Translations under genes and position numbers: made by a program | Origin: Paradevosia sp036499825 | Lineage (GTDB): Bacteria; Pseudomonadota; Alphaproteobacteria; Rhizobiales; Devosiaceae | Assembly (NCBI GenBank): GCA_036499825.1 | Contig: DASYCZ010000041.1 | Coordinates: forward strand, 186,001 to 250,000 | Direction of reading: 5' to 3' | DNA: 64,000 nucleotides | In this document: piece by piece, positions 59,366 to 64,000 of the stretch | Layout of the letters: every line of letters begins with the position of its first letter | How positions within the stretch are numbered: the first letter of the stretch is position 1 | Notes under the pieces: generated by a model | What the model was told of the DNA's origin: nothing | What the model saw: only the letters and a program-made list of their open reading frames with translations | The model's database searches: none

Positions 59366-60289
59366 ATGATGCTTTTTTCGAGACTTCTGCGAGCCGTCGT
59401 CTCGCTCTGGGTTATCGTGACGCTGGTGTTCGTCGCCCTGCGCGCCACGGGTGATCCGGTGCTGGCGGTGTTCAATCCCGACGACACCACGCAGGCCGCG
59501 CTCGATGCCTATCGCGAGCAGTGGGGCTATACGGGCTCCATCCTGCAGCAATACCTGGTTTATGTGGCCAACATCTTTCATGGCCAGTTCGGCATCTCCA
59601 ACATGAGCAACCGCGACGCCTTCGGGGTCGTGCTGGAACGCCTGCCGGCGACGCTGCAACTGGTCGGCCTCGCTGCCGTGGTCATGGTGGCGATCGGTGT
59701 GCCGGTAGGCGCCATCGCGGCGATCAATGCCGGCGGCAAGATCGACCGGCTGATCATGGCCGGCTCGACCGTCGGTTTCGCGCTGCCCAACTTCGTGCTC
59801 GGCCTGGTGCTGATCCTGGTGTTTTCCGTCAACCTGCACCTGTTGCCCAGCAACGGTATCGGCTCGCCCAAGAACCTCGTCATGCCGGTTTTGACCATTG
59901 GTCTGGCGCAGGCGGCGATCTTCACGCGCTTCGTGCGCTCGGCGGTGCTCGATGCGCTGAAATTGTCCTGCGTGACATCGGCGCGGGCGCGCGGACTGGA
60001 TGAGTGGCAGATCTTCGTCCACCACGTCATTCCAAACGCGCTGTTGCCGCTGGTGACCATTGCGCCGTTGCTGGTGGGCGCCATGGTGGCGGCCGGCTCG
60101 GTGGTGGAATCGGTGTTCGGCTGGCCCGGCGTCGGTCGCCTGATCGTGGATTCCGTGGCTCAGCGCGATCTGGCGGTGTTGCAGGTGATCATCATGCTGG
60201 TCGCCATCCTGATGATCGTTACCAATCTCATTGTCGACCTGGCCTATGTCCGGCTCGATCCCCGAACTGCCGCGGCGCGGTCCCACTAA
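59366..60289 (+). CDS. ABC transporter permease, DppB type
   Basis: A 307-residue, six-helix membrane protein. The DppB N-terminal topology (MMLFSRLLRAVVSLWVIVTLVFVALR), the EAA loop (LDALKLSCVTSARARGLDEW) and the end VVESVFGWPGVGRLIVDSV are typical. It starts 24 bases after the ATPase gene. Confidence 0.94.
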   Translation: MMLFSRLLRAVVSLWVIVTLVFVALRATGDPVLAVFNPDDTTQAALDAYREQWGYTGSILQQYLVYVANIFHGQFGISNMSNRDAFGVVLERLPATLQLVGLAAVVMVAIGVPVGAIAAINAGGKIDRLIMAGSTVGFALPNFVLGLVLILVFSVNLHLLPSNGIGSPKNLVMPVLTIGLAQAAIFTRFVRSAVLDALKLSCVTSARARGLDEWQIFVHHVIPNALLPLVTIAPLLVGAMVAAGSVVESVFGWPGVGRLIVDSVAQRDLAVLQVIIMLVAILMIVTNLIVDLAYVRLDPRTAAARSH

Positions 60290-60312
60290 CCGCACCTTCC
60301 AGGGAGGCTCAA

Positions 60313-61170
60313 TTGGCCGATACCGTCATTGAACGCAAGAAGATCTCGATATTCCGGACGGTGCCCATCGTGGTGCAGTTGTCGGTGCTGTGGCTGGTAG
60401 CCTGCCTGTCGCTGATCGTGCTGCTGCCCTTCCTGCACCTGCCGGACGTGACGGCCGTCGACCTGATGGCGCGCCTGCAGCCACCGATCGGCGTTGGCGG
60501 GAGCTGGCAACATTTCCTGGGCACCGACGATCTGGGGCGCGATATCTTTGCGCGTCTCATCGCTTCGCTGCGCACGAGCCTGGTGCTGGCGCTGGGCGCG
60601 ACGATCATCTCCGCCGCGATCGGCACGACCATCGGGATTCTCGCCGCCCATTTCGGCGGCTGGGTCGATCAACTGGTAGTCGCCGCCGTCGACGCGCAAG
60701 TGTCGGTGCCGTTCATCATCATCTCGCTGACGCTGACCGCGCTGTTCGGCAACAATCTGATCCTGTTCATCTTCATCCTCGGCCTGTTTGGCTGGGAGCG
60801 CTTCGCCCGCCTGTCACGCGCCATGACCATGGCGTCGCGCGGCCATGGCTATGTGCTGGCCATGAACACGCTGGGCTTTCCATGGAGCCGCATCTACCTC
60901 CGACACGTGCTGCCCAATATCGCCAGCACGCTGCTGGTGACGGCGACCATCAATTTCCCCGAAGTGATCCTCCTGGAAACCTCGCTGAGTTTCCTCGGCC
61001 TCGGCATCCAGCCGCCCATGAGCAGCCTCGGCAACATGCTGGGCTTCGGCCGCAGCTATCTGCTCACCGGCTGGTGGATCGCCGTCGTCCCCGGCATCGC
61101 CATCTTCATGTGCACCCTGTCCATCAGCATCATCGGCGACTGGGCTCGCGGAATCATCGGGCGGACGTAA
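60313..61170 (+). CDS. ABC transporter permease, DppC type
   Basis: A 285-residue, six-helix membrane protein: the HFLGTDDLGRDIFARLI motif in the first periplasmic loop and the EAA loop before the YLRHVLPNIASTLLVTATI helix mark the DppC branch; the end has LETSLSFLGLGIQPP. The start is TTG at 60313, since AGGGAGG lies six bases upstream and no ATG is nearby. The gene closes the transporter operon. Confidence 0.93.
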   Translation: MADTVIERKKISIFRTVPIVVQLSVLWLVACLSLIVLLPFLHLPDVTAVDLMARLQPPIGVGGSWQHFLGTDDLGRDIFARLIASLRTSLVLALGATIISAAIGTTIGILAAHFGGWVDQLVVAAVDAQVSVPFIIISLTLTALFGNNLILFIFILGLFGWERFARLSRAMTMASRGHGYVLAMNTLGFPWSRIYLRHVLPNIASTLLVTATINFPEVILLETSLSFLGLGIQPPMSSLGNMLGFGRSYLLTGWWIAVVPGIAIFMCTLSISIIGDWARGIIGRT

Positions 61171-61185
61171 GGTCCGGTTGTGGGC

Positions 61186-61214
61186 CTTGTCGTCTCGTCA
61201 CCAGAGGCGACAAG
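61186..61214. terminator. Hairpin between convergent dppC-type and isomerase genes
   Basis: CTTGTCG and CGACAAG form a 7-bp stem with a 15-base loop, 15 bases after the permease stop. It lies in the 100-base space between convergent genes and could serve as a weak terminator for either. Confidence 0.4.
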
Positions 61215-61271
61215 TGCGGCTGTGGCTGGCAGGTGGCGGCGTGATGAATTCGCCTGCCGCCGGTTCCTGGG

Positions 61272-62066
61272 CTAAAGGCGATCGCGCCAGCCCAGGCCGG
61301 CTTCGGTACCGGCTTTCGGATTGTATTCGCAGCCGATGTAGCCGCGATAGCCGATCTCGGTAAGCGCCAGGCGGACCGCCGCGAAATCGACACTGCCGCT
61401 GCCCGGCTCGTTGCGGGCGGGATGATCGGCGACATGCACATGCACGATGGCCGGGCCGCCTTTGCGGATCGTCTCGGCGGCGTCGAGGCCGATATTGGTG
61501 GTGTGGAAGACGTCGAACATCATCCGCAGATTGTCGCGCCCGACCGCATTTACCGCCTCAAGCACCATGAGCGGACTGGAAACAAAATAGCCAGGCATGC
61601 TCATCGCTTCGACGATGATGGTGATGCCATGGGACTTGGCCGCATCAGCCGCCTGGCCGAGATTGTCGAGATAGGTGTTCCAGGCAATCTCCGGCGCGAC
61701 GCCATCAGGCGTATTGCCCGAGAGCACATGCACCATGCCGCAGCCGATGGCGGCCGCATAGTCGAGGCTCTTGTGCAGGTAGTTGCGGAAATCGTCGCGG
61801 CGGCCCGGTTGCGCGGCAAGGCCCTTCTCACCGCTGGCGCTGTCGCCGAATACGCCGCACTGGACATAGGGCAGGCCGCTATCGGCCAATAGTTGCGCCA
61901 TGCGTGGGGCCGGCACGCCGTAGGGTTCCGGATTTTCCACACCCACAAAGCCGGATTGGGCGGCGGCAGCGATGCGCTGCTCGAAGGGAATGTCGGTAAA
62001 CAGATGCCCGATATGGGCGCTCAGCCGTTCCCGCCAGGGAGCAGCTGGAGAAAAGGAAATTGCCAC
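61272..62066 (-). CDS. Hydroxypyruvate isomerase-like TIM barrel protein (OtnI/Hyi type)
   Basis: A 264-residue protein of the xylose-isomerase-like TIM barrel (AP endonuclease 2) superfamily. Conserved features: SAHIGHLFTDIPFEQRIAAA, GFVGVENPEPYGV, the IIVEAMSM glutamate strand, MMFDVFHTTNIG and HVHVADHPARNEPGSG with the final GCEYNPKAGTEAGLGW. This matches hydroxypyruvate isomerase and the 2-oxo-tetronate isomerase OtnI. It is 16 kb from the otn genes but could supply the missing isomerase step. It starts at GTG after the racemase gene. Confidence 0.87.
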   Translation of the reverse strand: MAISFSPAAPWRERLSAHIGHLFTDIPFEQRIAAAAQSGFVGVENPEPYGVPAPRMAQLLADSGLPYVQCGVFGDSASGEKGLAAQPGRRDDFRNYLHKSLDYAAAIGCGMVHVLSGNTPDGVAPEIAWNTYLDNLGQAADAAKSHGITIIVEAMSMPGYFVSSPLMVLEAVNAVGRDNLRMMFDVFHTTNIGLDAAETIRKGGPAIVHVHVADHPARNEPGSGSVDFAAVRLALTEIGYRGYIGCEYNPKAGTEAGLGWRDRL

Positions 62067-62072
62067 CAGAAG

Positions 62073-62735
62073 TCAGCCCTCGATCAGTTCGCGCATGCGG
62101 GCGACCGCCGCGCCGGGAGCGCTCAGCACCGGCACGGTCACCCGGCCCTGCACCATAGCGGCAGCGCGCGAGGTCGAAAAGTGCGCCAGCATGATGGTGT
62201 CGACATCGGTCAACTCCGGCGCCCGTTCGGCGATCAGCCGGTTGTGCGTGGCGGCATCGCCCTTGCGCAGCGCCGTCATGGCGTCCTCGACCAGAATGGT
62301 CTTCAGCGTCGCTGGCGACTTTACCTCGGCTACATATTCGTTGAACTCGTCGTTCATGGTGCCCACGGAGGGGCCGAATGTCGCGATCATGCCGATGCGC
62401 GCGCCATTGGCGACAGCGGCGTGGAACATCGCCTCATTGGGTTTCAGCACCGGCACCGGCACTTCCATCGCCAGCTTCTCGATAGCGGGACCGAAGGCCG
62501 AGCAGGTGACCAGAATGCCGTCGGCGCCGATGGAATAGGCATAGCGACCGAAGTTCACGAAGCGATCGATCATCGCCTCGGAGAGGTCCGGCTCGCTGGC
62601 CCGGTCTGGGCTCAGCGCATCGTCGAGCAGGTTCACCAGGCGCGCTTCGGGCCAAAGATCCTTGAAGGCGGTCTGCACCGGCTCCATGGCGACGGGGGTG
62701 GCATGCAGGAGAACGATTCTGGGAGCGGACGCCAT
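62073..62735 (-). CDS. Aspartate/glutamate racemase family protein with one catalytic cysteine
   Basis: A 220-residue protein of the Asp/Glu racemase fold. The first catalytic cysteine is present (LVTCSAFGPAI). At the second position, where racemases have a cysteine, the sequence reads MLAHFSTSRAA with no cysteine. It therefore may be a decarboxylase, isomerase or lyase rather than a racemase. It lies six bases before the isomerase gene in a minus-strand operon with a binding protein and an RraA protein. Confidence 0.82.
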   Translation of the reverse strand: MASAPRIVLLHATPVAMEPVQTAFKDLWPEARLVNLLDDALSPDRASEPDLSEAMIDRFVNFGRYAYSIGADGILVTCSAFGPAIEKLAMEVPVPVLKPNEAMFHAAVANGARIGMIATFGPSVGTMNDEFNEYVAEVKSPATLKTILVEDAMTALRKGDAATHNRLIAERAPELTDVDTIMLAHFSTSRAAAMVQGRVTVPVLSAPGAAVARMRELIEG

Positions 62736-62758
62736 GGGGGGGTTCTCGCGGCTGGAGG

Positions 62759-63475
62759 TCAGTCGAACAGCGGCTGGAGGCCGATGCTGAGGTAGGTCTC
62801 GCGGGCCTTGGGCGTCAACAGCACTTCGATGAAGCGCGCCGCGCCTTCGGGATCGCCAGCGTCACTGAACACCGCGGCGCTGAAATCGGTGGTCGCCTGC
62901 AGCTCCGGCGGGAACGGGCCGACGAGATCGACGCCCTTGACGGCGCGCAATTCACTCACCTGCTGGATGGCGAGTTCGACCTCGCCATTGACCACCTTTT
63001 CACCGGTCAGGCCGACGGGGATGACGACGGCCTTGGCCCGGATCTTGTCGCCGATACCGAGCTGGTCGATGAGTTTTTCGAAATAGATGCCGCTGGCCCC
63101 GGCGCGGGAATAGACCAGCGATGGCACGTCGAGCAGTGTCTGGCGCAGGCGCTCGGCGGTGGAAATATCGGGCTTGGGCGCACCCGCCATCACCGCGACG
63201 CCAACGGCCGCCTGGGCCACCGGCTTGCGGGTCGCGGTGTCGATCATGCCCTTGGCGGCCAGTTCGTCCAATGCCCAGTCGATGGCCACGATGGCGTCGG
63301 CGCGCTCGCCGGCCGCGATACGCTGCATCAACGCAACGGTGGGGTCCCAGACGAGCGTGGCGTCCGATCCAGTCTTGCGGAATTCCGGCAGGATGAAATC
63401 GTCGACCATGGCTCGGATGACGAGCGCGCTCATGACGGTAACCGGACGGGTCGTGCTGCCGCTCATCTGGGACAT
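62759..63475 (-). CDS. Molybdate-type substrate-binding protein lacking a signal peptide
   Basis: A 238-residue type 2 binding protein (ModA-like: VMSALVIRAMVDDFILPEF, then LVWDPTVALMQRIAAGERADAIVAID and ELAIQQVSELRAVKGVDLVGPFPPELQ). No signal peptide or membrane anchor is present at the N-terminus, so it is probably cytosolic, where it could sense a small acid. The ATG at 63475 abuts GAGG; ATG 63466 has better spacing. It has no permease or ATPase partner. Proteins of this sort are often found in aromatic and dicarboxylate catabolic operons. Confidence 0.75.
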   Translation of the reverse strand: MSQMSGSTTRPVTVMSALVIRAMVDDFILPEFRKTGSDATLVWDPTVALMQRIAAGERADAIVAIDWALDELAAKGMIDTATRKPVAQAAVGVAVMAGAPKPDISTAERLRQTLLDVPSLVYSRAGASGIYFEKLIDQLGIGDKIRAKAVVIPVGLTGEKVVNGEVELAIQQVSELRAVKGVDLVGPFPPELQATTDFSAAVFSDAGDPEGAARFIEVLLTPKARETYLSIGLQPLFD

Positions 63476-63487
63476 CCTCAACTGCGG

Positions 63488-64000
63488 TTAGAGATAATCG
63501 ACCTTGAAATCGATCTTTGCGAGGCAGTCGTCGATCCACTTGCGGTCGACGGTGCCGTTACGGACGCGCTGGCGCTGGGCGTTCTCACCCTCGAGGCGCT
63601 TGGCGGCTTCCTTGTAGACGAGTTCGGTTTCATCGAACGGAATGCACATCAGCCCGTCGTCGTCGCCGATCATCAGGTCGCCCGGCTGGATCACCATGCC
63701 GTCGATGGCGATCGCCACGTTAATCTCGCCCGGGCCGTCATGGTAGGGACCGCGATGGGTGATGCCGGCGGCGAACACCGGGAACGGGTGGTTCTTGACG
63801 TGGCCGGAGTCCCGGATGGCGCCATAGATGACGACGCCGGCGAGGCCGCGCGTCTCGGCATGGGTCAGCATCATCTCGCCCACGATGGCGTTGGTGCAAT
63901 CGCCGCCGGCATCGACCACGATGATGTCGCCGGGCAGGGCCGTGTCGATGGCCTTGTGGACAAAGAGATTGTCACCGGGGCGGGTCTTCACGGTGAAGGC
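63488..64000 (-). CDS. RraA family protein (4-hydroxy-4-methyl-2-oxoglutarate aldolase type), 5' end missing
   Basis: The gene continues beyond the right edge; about 171 codons are present. The fold is of the RraA family: VDAGGDCTNAIVGEMMLTHAETRGLAGVVIYGAIRD, with the active-site IRDSG (Arg-Asp) motif. In this family most members outside enterobacteria are aldolases for 4-hydroxy-4-methyl- or 4-carboxy-4-hydroxy-2-oxoadipate in protocatechuate, gallate and phthalate breakdown. This supports an aromatic or dicarboxylate pathway for the surrounding operon. RNase-E regulator function is unlikely in this context. Confidence 0.85.
   Translation of the reverse strand, partial: AFTVKTRPGDNLFVHKAIDTALPGDIIVVDAGGDCTNAIVGEMMLTHAETRGLAGVVIYGAIRDSGHVKNHPFPVFAAGITHRGPYHDGPGEINVAIAIDGMVIQPGDLMIGDDDGLMCIPFDETELVYKEAAKRLEGENAQRQRVRNGTVDRKWIDDCLAKIDFKVDYL

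Noticed and set aside
59054..60295. 413-codon minus-strand frame opposite the DppB-type permease
   Set aside because: His/Gln/Arg-rich shadow frame.
1..64000. Mobile elements, tRNA genes, CRISPR arrays and prophage genes
   Set aside because: None could be found: no transposase or integrase motifs, no regularly spaced repeats and no tRNA-like cloverleaf sequence were seen.

Overview
The window reads as chromosomal DNA of a high-GC alphaproteobacterium. Tat-exported and periplasmic binding proteins, an ExoD protein, RIME-like intergenic palindromes and densely packed catabolic ABC transporter operons point to Hyphomicrobiales (Rhizobiales), perhaps Devosiaceae; the genus is an inference from gene style, not from a marker gene. 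No rRNA, tRNA, CRISPR array, transposase or prophage was seen. About 58 protein genes fill almost all of the sequence, usually in tight operons with ATGA-type overlaps.

Layout. 1-7.5 kb: end of a sugar ABC permease, a Cache protein with a chemoreceptor, an odd SDR, a TMEM175-like channel divergent from a CGNR zinc-finger protein, an SH3 protein and a Tat-exported AbgB-like amidohydrolase. 7.5-17.4 kb: nine minus-strand genes, with three membrane-linked alpha/beta hydrolases, an SH3/crystallin protein, HdeD, NhaC, arginine deiminase and an ArcD-type exchanger; the last four look like an acid/pH module. 17.7-25 kb: small regulatory and housekeeping genes (PLDc_N-SHOCT, AraC, ExoD, LLM flavin oxidoreductase, PilZ, epimerase), then a cysteate/D-cysteine lyase and a racemase. 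25-29.4 kb: a TelA / SBP-vWA / XpaC / SBP operon. 29.5-34.2 kb: a metal-chelate type (FecBCD/BtuFCD) ABC transporter coupled by ATGA overlaps to two GATase-like proteins and an FmdE-like protein. 34.3-39.4 kb: a PotABCD-type ABC transporter with a class V aminotransferase. 39.6-42 kb: DUF937, YeaQ-type and DHA2 MFS proteins.

42-64 kb is a catabolic region. A LacI repressor with otnK and otnC faces ltnD and a hydroxyacid dehydrogenase across two clear LacI-type operators; this is the L-threonate/3-oxo-tetronate pathway to dihydroxyacetone phosphate. Next come an MmgE/PrpD protein and a three-component Rieske oxygenase (ferredoxin, LysR regulator, phthalate-type alpha subunit, FAD reductase), an SDR, an unknown 147-residue protein, a peptide/opine-type ABC transporter with two tandem duplicated binding proteins, and a minus-strand group (hydroxypyruvate-isomerase-like TIM barrel, one-cysteine racemase, signal-less binding protein, RraA-type aldolase) that leaves the window.

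The observations most worth following are the ATGA-coupled FecBCD/GATase/FmdE operon, the TelA/vWA operon, the Rieske-oxygenase catabolic island of unknown substrate, the duplicated binding-protein genes with conserved structured leaders, and a RIME-like element whose ends supply stop codons to the flanking genes.
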